The position numbers were made by a program, and so were the translations under genes. From an uncultured Sphaerochaeta sp. (lineage in GTDB: Bacteria > Spirochaetota > Spirochaetia > Sphaerochaetales > Sphaerochaetaceae), in NCBI RefSeq assembly GCF_963677315.1, contig NZ_OY781939.1, positions 2,832,453 to 2,896,452 on the forward strand: DNA of 64,000 bases, written 5' to 3'. The notes beneath the pieces were generated by a model, which had not been told where the DNA came from, did no database searches, and worked only from the letters and a program-made list of their open reading frames with translations. Positions 34,325 through 42,826 of this stretch are shown here, in pieces (position 1 is the stretch's first letter; each line of letters starts with the position of its first letter).

Positions 34325-34846
34325 TTACTCAGCCGCGAATAAAAGATTTTTGTCGAGATGTAGCTCTTTTACAAGATCATCATTTGCCTTACGATATCTC
34401 TCTCTATACTCGGGTGTGTAGTCATTGATCTTAATTCTGTAATAGTTTTCTGGTGAAATCCAGATATTTGTAAGGTCATATTTGAGTTGGCAAAACAATA
34501 GTACATAAATAGCTGTAATTGGGAAAATGTCCTTTTCTGTTCCGGATTTGTTATGATTGTTATAACTGAATTCAAACATCTTTGCTGCAATAAGAACTGC
34601 ATTCGGAGTCCCATAAGCCATTACTCGGTTACTTGTTTCTCGGATATCAATCATCAATTCGTCTTGTGATTTTTGCTTGAAGATGATCGAATCAAGTAAT
34701 TTCAAGATGTCTATCGGCATTTCTGATGACTGGGTAAGGTAAATATCAGTCTTTTGCTTTTGGATCTCCTGTGAGAATGAACTTCTTAATAAGAAAAAAC
34801 TAACAATAAACCCAAAAACTGTAATCCCAGAATTTATGAACTCCAT
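34325..34846 (-). CDS. small membrane protein with cytoplasmic domain, partner of the AbiH-like gene
   Basis: From ATG 34846 (AGGAGATTTGAT before it) the product is 173 residues. One hydrophobic helix at about residues 6-24 (SGITVFGFIVSFFLL) is followed by a charged, helical cytoplasmic part (about residues 30-80) and a second moderately hydrophobic stretch near 110-125 (PITAIYVLLFCQLKY). I do not recognise the family. It precedes the AbiH-like gene by 46 nt on the same strand. A membrane anchor plus an NTD-binding effector is a common layout of defence pairs, but the link here rests on position only. Confidence 0.5.
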   Translation of the reverse strand: MEFINSGITVFGFIVSFFLLRSSFSQEIQKQKTDIYLTQSSEMPIDILKLLDSIIFKQKSQDELMIDIRETSNRVMAYGTPNAVLIAAKMFEFSYNNHNKSGTEKDIFPITAIYVLLFCQLKYDLTNIWISPENYYRIKINDYTPEYRERYRKANDDLVKELHLDKNLLFAAE

Positions 34847-35084
34847 ATCAAATCTCCTGATTGGCAATATGAAAGAAAGCCTTTAGTAAAATGAGGAGCC
34901 TTTTCATCGTCCACAATTCTTAAAGTTGCTAACGTGGTTTGTTATGTGGTTAATGATAATGGGATCACTATAAGCCAAGAAATCCCATCTGTAAATCTTT
35001 GATACCTGTCTAAGTCCAATCTTTTGAAAATCTGAATTTTCAAATCTATCCATCACCTGTGATCCATGATATGCAGAACCAATC

Positions 35085-35255
35085 ATGCCGGACGAAGCAG
35101 AAACAATCCCCAGGGTGTATGTCATCCCAGCAACGAGTCATCGGAACAAGAAACGGGTGGCGCTGTACTGTCGTGTTAGCACGTCCATGGACCGGCAGCT
35201 GGGAAGTCTCTCCGCCCAGATTGATTTTCAGGAAGAAAGCCATTTTTCTCACTAA
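35085..35255 (+). pseudogene. truncated large serine recombinase (N-terminal 56 residues)
   Basis: The + frame from ATG 35085 reads VYVIPATSHRNKKRVALYCR and then VSTSMDRQLGSLSAQIDFQ, the start of a serine recombinase catalytic domain with YCRVST carrying the nucleophile Ser. It breaks off at EESHFSH and a TAA at 35253-35255. The opening VIPAT matches the opening of the recombinase at 14466-16046 (VIPATREI). It is a relic of a second recombinase module in the opposite orientation to the intact pair. Confidence 0.8.
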
Positions 35256-35564
35256 TTTAATTTTTTGTAGCACTAATAGATTATTTCTGAGTGTATAAAT
35301 CTGGGAGTTTCAGTATTAGTGTTTCGCAAGCTGAGGGGAGTGAATGAGCTGGGATAAACAAAGTTAGAATAAATCCACTCTGCAAAAACCTCCAAATAAT
35401 GCTCTGGATTGCAGATTTTCTGTTTTATCCTCTTCAAAATTTGTATCAAAGATTACGGTAATAGGTCACTAGGATGAACAACAGTCCTGTTATTTATCTC
35501 ATTAGAACGAACATATAAAGGAATTGTAATTCTAACATTTCTTTTCTTTGGTAGTAGTGTACCG

Positions 35565-35630
35565 CCGTCCTCCATGAAAAATCTTTGACTTACTAATAAT
35601 TCTCCATCTATAGACATTCATTGAGGACGG
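35565..35630. repeat. 14-nt inverted repeat with 38-nt spacing
   Basis: CCGTCCTCCATGAA (35565-35578) and TTCATTGAGGACGG (35617-35630) are inverted copies with one mismatch. It could be a stem-loop downstream of the - strand regulator at 35676 or the end of a small element. The whole 35256-35675 gap contains no gene I can support. Confidence 0.4.
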
Positions 35631-35675
35631 TCCAATATTAATATTTAGTATCTTGTGAGATTAACTAGACAACAC

Positions 35676-36242
35676 TCAAGATGTTAGCAAAATGGTTGGA
35701 GTATTAATTGTGTGTTCGAATACTCTTGTCAGAAATTCAGAAAAGGAGATTTTATAGGCCTTGCAATATAGCGCTAAGGTAGTGACTGTGGGGTAATTAT
35801 TATTTCGATGTCCTTCTCTAAGACTTATTGTGCTTTTGGTAAATGGTGTGTATTTCTCCAATTTTTCTTGGGATAGTCCACAATCTTTTCTTAAAGACTT
35901 AAAGGCTTTTGCTACATGTATCGGTAAAATATCAAGTATTATTCTCCTTTGAATAGGTATTAACTCCCAAGATTTTAAAGTATATATTTTATTGGGAAAA
36001 TTCTTGTTTATAGAAGAAATGTTACGTGAAGGTCCAAATTCAGCATAATCAAGAAATTTAAACACATCGAATTCGAGTGAATAACAGAGTCTTAGGATAG
36101 TATCCAATCTAGGATGCCACTCAGAATTGGTTGTGATTTCTGTAATCCATCTTGGATTTGACCCTGTTTTTTCACATAGTTCTTGCTCGCTTACATTATT
36201 CTCTCGTATCGCATACACGAGTGCTGCCTGGAATTGCATCAT
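35676..36242 (-). CDS. double-HTH (XRE-like) regulator, paralogue of the 23606-24094 protein
   Basis: The 188-residue protein repeats the layout of the other regulator. An N-terminal HTH holds RWITEITTNSEWHPRLDTIL and CYSLEFDVFKFLDYAEFG. After a longer linker the C-terminal HTH has CGLSQEKLEKYTPFTKSTIS and LREGHRNNNYPTVTTLALYC. The matching blocks PxLDTI, YAExG and YPTVTTL-x-x-YCKA identify the two as paralogues. TTGGAGG precedes the ATG. It appears to be the surviving regulator of a second, mostly lost element. The 36243-36529 gap to the tRNA terminator has no gene I can support. Confidence 0.75.
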   Translation of the reverse strand: MMQFQAALVYAIRENNVSEQELCEKTGSNPRWITEITTNSEWHPRLDTILRLCYSLEFDVFKFLDYAEFGPSRNISSINKNFPNKIYTLKSWELIPIQRRIILDILPIHVAKAFKSLRKDCGLSQEKLEKYTPFTKSTISLREGHRNNNYPTVTTLALYCKAYKISFSEFLTRVFEHTINTPTILLTS

Positions 36243-36529
36243 GAATTACCTCCAAAAGTGTTAGATACTTTCTAAGAAGAGAAAGAGGAGGCATTGCTTC
36301 AAGAAATTTGATTAATGATTTCTTTTATAACCTAGATTCTTGATCTGGTTAAAATATTGTATGATTTTACTATGGTTTCCTAGTTTCAGAGATGTTACAG
36401 TACTACTTCACTGAAGCAATCTCTTCCAACGTTTTTAATAGACAGAAACTATGCAGAAGCTTAAGGCTTTGATACACCTTTTAGTAAAGTGATGAGGTAG
36501 TGGCTTCAGTGTTATCGCTAATTACAACA

Positions 36530-36556
36530 AAACCTCCCTGCATTGCAAGGAGGTTT
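36530..36556 (-). terminator. terminator downstream of the tRNA gene
   Basis: AAACCTCC (36530-36537) pairs with GGAGGTTT (36549-36556) around an 11-nt loop. On the - strand the stem is followed by TGTTGT after TTTT, and on the + strand by TATCTTT, so it may work both ways. It lies 7 nt past the tRNA 3' end. Confidence 0.7.
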
Positions 36557-36562
36557 TATCTT

Positions 36563-36636
36563 TGGGCCCAGTAGGACTTGAACCTACGACCCACGGATTA
36601 TGAGTCCGATGCTCTAACCAACTGAGCTATAGGCCC
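36563..36636 (-). tRNA. tRNA with CAU anticodon (tRNA-Ile2 or elongator tRNA-Met)
   Basis: The - strand folds as a full cloverleaf. The acceptor is GGGCCTA with TGGGCCC (one G-U pair) and discriminator A. The D-arm has AGCTCAGTTGG, the anticodon loop is CTCATAA, the variable loop GGGTC, and the T-arm GTAGG-TTCAAGT-CCTAC. CCA is not encoded. The CAU anticodon leaves two readings; the body resembles bacterial tRNA-Ile2 (lysidine-modified) more than tRNA-Met. Its 3' side faces the accessory region. Confidence 0.92.
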
Positions 36637-36650
36637 GAAAAGCTGTATGT

Positions 36651-36679
36651 AATCTAAAGGATTTTTCGAAGAATGTAAA
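36651..36679 (-). promoter_or_regulatory. sigma-70-like promoter of the tRNA gene
   Basis: On the - strand TTTACA (36674-36679), a 17-nt spacer and TAGATT (36651-36656) stand 14 nt before the tRNA 5' end, close to the TTGACA-17-TATAAT consensus. Confidence 0.55.
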
Positions 36680-36790
36680 GAATCTTTTCGTTGGTATAGA
36701 TTAGTCTTCCAAAATATGCTGAAAGCCATGCTTTTTCTTGGAAAAGGGTAGTACCCATGGTACCATTACCGTACTTGGGAGAAGGAGACA

Positions 36791-37897
36791 ATGAGTAGGC
36801 AGTATAGAGTAGTATTGTGTTTGTTCATACTTGTACTGACTTCTTATAGTGTCTTTGCTTCCTGGAGCTTTGCATATGACAGTTGGGAGGGACATCCAAG
36901 AATAGGCTCTTCCTTGGTTCCCACCGGTATTCGCTCTGGAGTAACTGGGGACTTGGACCCAATCTTTTCTGGTTGGGAAACTGACCTTATCCTCTTGGCC
37001 AAAGCAGGGTTTCATGAACGAGTTCTCTGGCAACACCCAGTAAATGGCTCTCTTCTCTCTAGTTCCCCTCTCATATTTGACCTTCTGCAGTTCGATTGGA
37101 CCATTGGAATCAAGCAAAGCCTTGCTCATGACCAACAGCTCTTTCTTGGCTACCGAGGCACCTATGAACAAGCCCTCGACTCCATGATCGAAGGAGATGT
37201 ATTGGATAGTGGAACAGTCCTTGGCATTGACCCTTGGTTCTCCTCCTATGGAGGAAATACCCTCTATGGGAAACTTTCAGGAATCAGTACAAACATATCG
37301 CTCAGCTATTCTTACAACCACGAAGAAGAACTTCTTGATGGCTTGGCCTTTGAAAGTTCCCTCTTCATAGGACCGAAACTCCTGAATACCAACGCCTCCT
37401 ATCTAGCATTTACTGCTGAAGGGGCAGGGGCTTTGATGATCTATCAAGAACTTGATGAGAAACAACACAATCTTTATTCCATCATCCTTCGTGATAACCT
37501 CCAGTTCACCTATACACTAGGCAGTCATATTCCTGTGTCGGTTTTACAGGAAACTTCTCTTGGAAGTTTGGTCAGAGGCTACGGTAGTGGTCAGTACCCC
37601 TTGGATGGAGCACTGGCAAACCGATTCTCCCTCTGCTTCAACGGGCCAGAACCCTTTACCAAAGGCTTCTATCCCCGTCTTATCCTCTTCTTTGATGTCG
37701 GCTATGGCTTTGGCCAGCTGGTTAATACCTCTGTTTCGTCCTCGGCTTTTCTTGCCAGCACTGGGGTATCGGTTACCTACTCACTTCTTTCCTACATGGA
37801 TATAGGTTATCAAATGGCATACCTTATGGAAGGGTCAAACCCCATGCAACCAGGAAAGACCATGGTAGGTGAGTTGATAGCCCACATCCGTTTCTAG
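36791..37897 (+). CDS. exported beta-barrel-like protein of unknown function
   Basis: The 368-residue protein has a signal peptide (basic MSRQYR, hydrophobic LCLFILVLTSYSVFA, cleavage near residue 23). The rest is rich in aromatic and alternating beta-strand sequence and ends in Phe (AHIRF), as many outer-membrane barrels do. No named family is recognised. It is the first gene after the tRNA on the other strand and starts the core-like block. AAGGAGACA precedes the ATG. Confidence 0.65.
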   Translation: MSRQYRVVLCLFILVLTSYSVFASWSFAYDSWEGHPRIGSSLVPTGIRSGVTGDLDPIFSGWETDLILLAKAGFHERVLWQHPVNGSLLSSSPLIFDLLQFDWTIGIKQSLAHDQQLFLGYRGTYEQALDSMIEGDVLDSGTVLGIDPWFSSYGGNTLYGKLSGISTNISLSYSYNHEEELLDGLAFESSLFIGPKLLNTNASYLAFTAEGAGALMIYQELDEKQHNLYSIILRDNLQFTYTLGSHIPVSVLQETSLGSLVRGYGSGQYPLDGALANRFSLCFNGPEPFTKGFYPRLILFFDVGYGFGQLVNTSVSSSAFLASTGVSVTYSLLSYMDIGYQMAYLMEGSNPMQPGKTMVGELIAHIRF

Positions 37898-37980
37898 CCA
37901 TGATGAATATTGTGTTTCTCTATCTAATATGTATTTGATATGCGACAATAACGTAATCAAATTCGGAAAGGGAGCATATC

Positions 37981-39459
37981 ATGAGTACTGACCATGTGGT
38001 AATTATTGGGGCAGGTATAGCAGGACTCTCTGCAGCCTCCTATCTCGCTCGTAGTGGCTATAACGTAACCGTGCTGGAGCGTCATGCCCTGCCAGGTGGT
38101 CTCTGTACCTCTTGGAAACGAGGTCAGTACACCATCGACTACTGTGTACACTGGCTCATGGGAACCAAGGAAGGTTCTGAGTTCAACCAACTCTGGAAGG
38201 ACCTTGGGGCTTTTACCAATGATGATGGCTCTACGGTACCGATTGTCAACTTTGACCAGTTTTCCACGATGGGGCTCTCCAAAGGTGATTCCATTACCCT
38301 CTACAGTGACCTTGAAGCCTTGGAAAAGGAACTGCTTCGCTATGGAGATGAAGACCGGAAGGAAGTACATGCATTCGTAGCCAGTTTGAAGAAACTGGGT
38401 ACCAGATTTTCTGATGAAAAACCGAACATTCTTGGTTCCATCTCCCAATTCCTCACCCTGTTCAAGCACCTCCAACCAATGAAGGAGTACTCAAAGCGAT
38501 TCAAGAGCCGGATACTACAAGAGCTTTTCTCTACTGAAATTCCAGAGGATTGGTCCCTGATAGCACTCACATTAGGGCTCTCCCAGCAACCGTACCAATG
38601 CGCCGGCTATCCAGTTGGAGGTTCCCTGAACCTCGCCAAAAACATAGAGAGAGAAGCAAAGCGGCTTGGAGCCACATTCAGATATAACAGCACGGTGGAG
38701 CGCATAGTAGTGGAGGATGGCGTTGCCAAGGGTGTGACACTTCGCGGAGGAGAACAGGTTGAAGCTGATTATGTGATCAGCGCAGCAGATGGCCATACCA
38801 CGCTCTTTGGCATGCTTGAAGGCAAGTACCTCTCCAAGCCTTACCAGAGGGCCTATGAAAGCTATCCTCTTTTCCCATCCAGCATCATGGTTGCCTTGGG
38901 CCTCAAAGGTGATTATTCTGGGTACCCTCATGAAAGTTCCCCCTATTTCAAAGAACCGATTACATTGTTTGATGGCACCACCCATAATCGATTCAATCTT
39001 AATATCTATCACTACGACCCAACTCTTGCTCCAAAAGGGAAGACACTCATCACCGTCATGTTCAACACTTGGGAAGGCGAGCAGTGGCAGCAGCTTGCAA
39101 CGGAGCATCCAAAGCAGTACGAAGAGGAGAAGAAACGGCTTTCTGAACAGGTAATCGATCGTCTCTCTCGGATTATCGGGCCATTGGAAGACAAGGTTGA
39201 AATGGTTGACGTCTCAACACCTCACTCGGTCATACGCTACACAGGGAACTGGCAGGGTAGCTTTGAAGGCTTTGCTCCCACAAAAGCAACACTCTCCAAA
39301 AGCCTCTCCAAAACGCTTCCAGGATTGAAGCACTTTGCGATGATCGGGCAGTGGACAACCCCCGGAGGTGGTCTTCCAACTGCCGCGAAGGATGGGGTGG
39401 ATATAGCCAAGCGCCTTTGCAAAGAGCATGGAAAGCCCTTTGTCGCAAAACTATCATAG
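37981..39459 (+). CDS. phytoene-desaturase/CrtI-like FAD-dependent oxidoreductase
   Basis: The 492-residue protein starts with the dinucleotide-binding motif VIIGAGIAGLSAASYLARSG (residues about 7-26) and VTVLERHALPGGLC, which binds FAD. It ends with WTTPGGGLPTAAKDGVDIAK, the C-terminal FAD motif of the phytoene dehydrogenase/RetSat family. The substrate is not necessarily a carotenoid; many bacterial members are of unknown substrate. AAAGGGAG precedes the ATG. It lies alone between two short spacers. Confidence 0.85.
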   Translation: MSTDHVVIIGAGIAGLSAASYLARSGYNVTVLERHALPGGLCTSWKRGQYTIDYCVHWLMGTKEGSEFNQLWKDLGAFTNDDGSTVPIVNFDQFSTMGLSKGDSITLYSDLEALEKELLRYGDEDRKEVHAFVASLKKLGTRFSDEKPNILGSISQFLTLFKHLQPMKEYSKRFKSRILQELFSTEIPEDWSLIALTLGLSQQPYQCAGYPVGGSLNLAKNIEREAKRLGATFRYNSTVERIVVEDGVAKGVTLRGGEQVEADYVISAADGHTTLFGMLEGKYLSKPYQRAYESYPLFPSSIMVALGLKGDYSGYPHESSPYFKEPITLFDGTTHNRFNLNIYHYDPTLAPKGKTLITVMFNTWEGEQWQQLATEHPKQYEEEKKRLSEQVIDRLSRIIGPLEDKVEMVDVSTPHSVIRYTGNWQGSFEGFAPTKATLSKSLSKTLPGLKHFAMIGQWTTPGGGLPTAAKDGVDIAKRLCKEHGKPFVAKLS

Positions 39460-39468
39460 GGAATGGAT

Positions 39469-39528
39469 TGCCCATTCATGGCTAAATGAATGAAGTGGTT
39501 TACTTCCACGATTTCAAATGAATGGGCA
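39469..39528. repeat. 11-bp inverted repeat behind the CrtI-like gene
   Basis: TGCCCATTCAT (39469) and ATGAATGGGCA (ending 39528) are perfect inverted copies around a 38-nt core that itself can form a small GTGG/CCAC stem. No T-run follows. It might be a terminator-like or REP-type structure. The 39460-39797 gap otherwise holds nothing I can support. Confidence 0.4.
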
Positions 39529-39797
39529 TGGTGCTTTTTGCCAAGTGTTTTGGGGTATTTTGCCAATATCAAACCATAATTGCCAGAAACGAAGATAATT
39601 CTTGTTCATTTTTCCCGTATCCCCTAGTTGGCATGTTTTGTGCATCTTGCCTTGTAAGGTGTGGTGCAAAGAAGCGGCCAAAGAAACTGGATTTCATCCA
39701 GATTCAGTGTAGGATAAACCTTTTCAACCCACCATCAGGCGCATCAAATGAATATCTTCAAGAGTGTGCCTGCTCTAGAAAGGTGGGTCAAGCAAAC

Positions 39798-40379
39798 ATG
39801 AATCAAAAACATATCTACTTGGTTTTTACAAAAACAGGAACATGGCTTTCAAGGATGATCTCAAGCGTTTCACAAATTTACTATCCCCATGTATCTCTCA
39901 GTTTTGACGACAGTTTTTCTCAGATGTACTCATTTGGAAGGATAAATCCTAAAGACCCTCTCTCAGCAGGGTTTGTCACAGAAAACCTCTATGAAGGTGT
40001 GTATAAAAATTCTCCCAGTTGTGAGTGCCTGATCTATAAAATTGCCGTGAATGAGGAACAATATTTGTTCATGAGGCAACGAATTTCTAGGTTTATACAA
40101 ATGAGGGGGTACTATCACTATAATATGCTTGGATTATTCGGGGTTCTGTTTAATAAACCGATTAAGCGGAAAAGACATTATTTCTGTTCCCAATTTGTTT
40201 CAGAAGTGTTGATGGATGGAAATGTGTTAATCACTGGAAAAGTGCCAGAGCTAGTCAGCACAAGTGACCTGCTTGCCCTAGAACACAAGGAGAAGGTGTA
40301 TGAAGGATTTATTTTCTCTCCTTCCCCTGGCCAGTATCCGATGGTGCATGTGAGGGTAGTTGGAGGGAAGGTGTCATAG
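39798..40379 (+). CDS. permuted papain-fold (NlpC/P60-like) hydrolase-like protein
   Basis: From ATG 39798 the product is 193 residues. YYPHVSLSFDDSF carries the candidate catalytic His in its early strand, and HYFCSQFVSEVLMD carries the candidate Cys near residue 135. That His-first, Cys-second order is the permuted layout of YiiX/YycO-like and related papain-fold hydrolases. There is no signal peptide, so action on cytoplasmic substrates or export by another route is possible. A frame open far upstream to 39522 lacks a start signal and is not believed. Confidence 0.6.
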   Translation: MNQKHIYLVFTKTGTWLSRMISSVSQIYYPHVSLSFDDSFSQMYSFGRINPKDPLSAGFVTENLYEGVYKNSPSCECLIYKIAVNEEQYLFMRQRISRFIQMRGYYHYNMLGLFGVLFNKPIKRKRHYFCSQFVSEVLMDGNVLITGKVPELVSTSDLLALEHKEKVYEGFIFSPSPGQYPMVHVRVVGGKVS

Positions 40380-40422
40380 GATATCCCCAACCATCTACAA
40401 ACCGACTATGCATCCCTGTTAT

Positions 40423-41088
40423 TCATCGGTACGGATTGTCCTCACTCTTCTTCAGAACATTGCTCTCTGAAAAGCCCAATGCTGAGAGTGCCTGCATGGT
40501 CCTCTGCAACTGATAGGCAGGGATCCACCGGACCGTCAGTCGTACTGCCTTGCTCTCGGGGAGTTGCTCAGCATAAGGCTTCAGCCCTGCGTTAAGTAGT
40601 CTATCATACTGAGCATAGGCAGTGAGCAGGGAAGAGTAGGCGCCAACCTGGATCTGATACCAACCGGTATCACCGGCGCGCTTGTACTTTGACTCTGGAA
40701 TCTCAGGTTCAAAGATAAGGGTCAAATCAACATTGGCAATACCGGCATCGAGCATATCGATCTGCTCAGCAGAGGATGGGGTTAGGTCGATGATTCTTCC
40801 ATCAACATACGGCCCCCTGTCGTTGATCCTTACATCGACACTCCTTCCATTGTCCTTGTTGGTCACCCTGACGATGGTACCGAACTTCAGGCTCTTGTGG
40901 GCAGCCGAAAGGCTGGTAGGGTCGAATATTTCACCATTGGCAGTAAGACTTTCGCTCTTGTCACTGGTGTACCAGGAGGCTATCCCTTTTTCTATTACCG
41001 TACCGGGCTGCAACTTCTCTTCCTCTTCAGCAAAGAGGAAGCTTGTACAAAGAAGCGCCACTACTAGCAAAGCCATCAATCGTTTCAT
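40423..41088 (-). CDS. rlpA: RlpA-family septal ring lytic transglycosylase with SPOR domain
   Basis: From ATG 41088 the 221-residue protein has a signal peptide (MKRLMALLVVALLCTSFLFA). The double-psi beta-barrel core reads GIASWYTSDKSESLTANGE, then DPTSLSAAHKSL and VRINDRGPYVDGRIIDL, with the catalytic Asp in NDRGPY. A SPOR-like end is WYQIQVGAYSSLLTAYAQYD. RlpA proteins cleave denuded glycan strands at the septum and bind peptidoglycan through SPOR. There is no lipobox. Confidence 0.88.
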   Translation of the reverse strand: MKRLMALLVVALLCTSFLFAEEEEKLQPGTVIEKGIASWYTSDKSESLTANGEIFDPTSLSAAHKSLKFGTIVRVTNKDNGRSVDVRINDRGPYVDGRIIDLTPSSAEQIDMLDAGIANVDLTLIFEPEIPESKYKRAGDTGWYQIQVGAYSSLLTAYAQYDRLLNAGLKPYAEQLPESKAVRLTVRWIPAYQLQRTMQALSALGFSESNVLKKSEDNPYR

Positions 41089-41169
41089 ACTCAAGAGTAT
41101 ACGCTCTCGCTCTTTGTTTTGGCAACCAGCAGTTGAACTCATGTCAGTGTTTCACTATAATCGACGGTT

Positions 41170-42744
41170 ATGAGCGAAAAGAACGTATCTACACATTGGG
41201 CGGATATATACGCCGACAAGATTATTCGTGAGAAAGGGGAAAAGGAGCACTATACCTGTGCCTCCGGCATTACCCCTTCTGGCACAGTCCATATAGGAAA
41301 CTTCCGGGAGATCATCTCGGTTGAACTGGTGGTGAGAGCCCTTCGGGAGAAAGGCAAAAACGTCCGCTTCATCTACAGCTGGGATGACTATGACGTATTC
41401 AGGAAAGTTCCCAAGAACATGCCAGAGCCGGAGATGCTCTCCACTTATCTCCGTAAGCCCATTACCTTGGTTCCCGATACCCTTGGCCGGGCTGAGAACT
41501 ATGCACGTGGGAACGAGCAGGATGTAGAGCGCATCCTTCCCGCTGTTGGCGTGGAGCCTGAGTACATCTACCAGGCAAATCGATACCGCGCAAGCGAGTA
41601 CGCTGAAGGTATGCGCCTTGCCCTTGAGAAGCGTGATGAGATCCGAGCCATCCTTGATGAGTTCAGAACTGAACCGTTGGAAAAGGATTGGTGGCCAATT
41701 TCTGTCTTCTCCAACTTCACTGACAAGGATACCACCACCGTACTCGACTGGGACGGCGAGTGGAACATCACCTACCGGGACGATGAGACCGGCCAGACGG
41801 AAACCGTCGACCTCAGGACCACCAGCTGTGCAAAACTACCATGGCGCCTTGACTGGCCGATGCGTTGGGCACATGAGCAGGTAGATTTTGAACCCGCAGG
41901 AAAGGATCACCACAGTGAAGGTGGTTCCTTCGACACCTCCCGCAAGATGGTCCAGGTATTTGGTGGGGAAGCACCTGTTTCCTTCCAGTACGACTTCATC
42001 AGCATCAAGGGACGTGGTGGAAAGATCTCCTCATCCAGCGGAGAGGTCGTCTCCCTCTATGATGTCTTGGAAGTCTATACCCCTGAGGTTGCCCGCTACA
42101 TGTTCGCAGGAACCCGACCGAACACAGAGTTTGCTATCTCCTTCGACCTTGATGTCCTGAAGATCTATGAGGACTACGATACCTGTGAGCGAATCTATTT
42201 CGGTCTGCAGGAAGTGAATGAGAAACGCAAGGCAAAGGAGAAGCGGATCTACGAACTCAGCCAGGTGAAGGGGCTTCCCTCCGAGCCCAGCTACCAGATT
42301 CCCTTCCGCCACCTCTGTAACCTATTGCAGCTCCATGAAGGGGACATCGAAAGGGCAATCTCAACCTTGGACGATATGACCGACAGCCAAAGGGACAGAC
42401 TCAGGGTTCGTTGTGCATGTGCCTGGAACTGGATCACCACCTTTGCTCCGGAGGACTTCAAGTACCGCTTGTCCAATGAGAATGACCCCTTGGTAGAGCT
42501 TACTGACCAAGAGAGGGCTGCAGTGTACGCGCTTCGTGAGGTGGTCAAGGTCATGGACCAGATCGAGGATAAGGAGTACACCACTCGCCTCTATGACTCA
42601 GCAAAGGACAATGGCCTGGACACCGGAGCCTTCTTCAAGCTGATCTACCGCATCATGATAGGGAAAGACCGGGGACCAAAACTTGGACCCTTCCTCCAGA
42701 CCTGCGGCAAGGAGAAAGTGCTCTCAATCCTTGGGCGATACTAA
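41170..42744 (+). CDS. lysS: class I lysyl-tRNA synthetase
   Basis: The 524-residue protein charges tRNA-Lys. It is the class I (archaeal and spirochaete type) enzyme, with the HIGH-like motif GITPSGTVHIGNFRE (about residues 35-49) and the KMSKS-like GGKISSSSGEV (about 282-292). Most bacteria use the class II enzyme, so this gene supports a spirochaete origin. A strong hairpin follows. Confidence 0.93.
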   Translation: MSEKNVSTHWADIYADKIIREKGEKEHYTCASGITPSGTVHIGNFREIISVELVVRALREKGKNVRFIYSWDDYDVFRKVPKNMPEPEMLSTYLRKPITLVPDTLGRAENYARGNEQDVERILPAVGVEPEYIYQANRYRASEYAEGMRLALEKRDEIRAILDEFRTEPLEKDWWPISVFSNFTDKDTTTVLDWDGEWNITYRDDETGQTETVDLRTTSCAKLPWRLDWPMRWAHEQVDFEPAGKDHHSEGGSFDTSRKMVQVFGGEAPVSFQYDFISIKGRGGKISSSSGEVVSLYDVLEVYTPEVARYMFAGTRPNTEFAISFDLDVLKIYEDYDTCERIYFGLQEVNEKRKAKEKRIYELSQVKGLPSEPSYQIPFRHLCNLLQLHEGDIERAISTLDDMTDSQRDRLRVRCACAWNWITTFAPEDFKYRLSNENDPLVELTDQERAAVYALREVVKVMDQIEDKEYTTRLYDSAKDNGLDTGAFFKLIYRIMIGKDRGPKLGPFLQTCGKEKVLSILGRY

Positions 42745-42763
42745 ACTATTTGGATATATAGGT

Positions 42764-42790
42764 GGCAGGGAGCTTTCTGAGCTCCCTGCC
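42764..42790 (+). terminator. strong hairpin after lysS
   Basis: GGCAGGGAGCT (42764-42774) pairs perfectly with AGCTCCCTGCC (42780-42790) around a 5-nt loop. It lacks a T-run, so it may act as a transcript end or stabiliser. Confidence 0.65.
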
Positions 42791-42826
42791 AGCGTTATAA
42801 GACCAGAGAGAAAAAAGGAGTTCTAG

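Noticed and set aside
34904-35125. A 73-codon - strand frame upstream of the membrane-protein gene
   Set aside because: The text is protein-like in part, but there is no ribosome-binding site and it overlaps the recombinase relic; at best a truncated leftover.
17787-35700. CRISPR arrays or retron-type structures in the defence zone
   Set aside because: I looked for regularly spaced repeats and reverse-transcriptase motifs on both strands and saw none.
36563-36636. Second copy of the tRNA 3' end as an attachment site
   Set aside because: No matching stretch noticed elsewhere in the window, so integration at this tRNA stays unproven.
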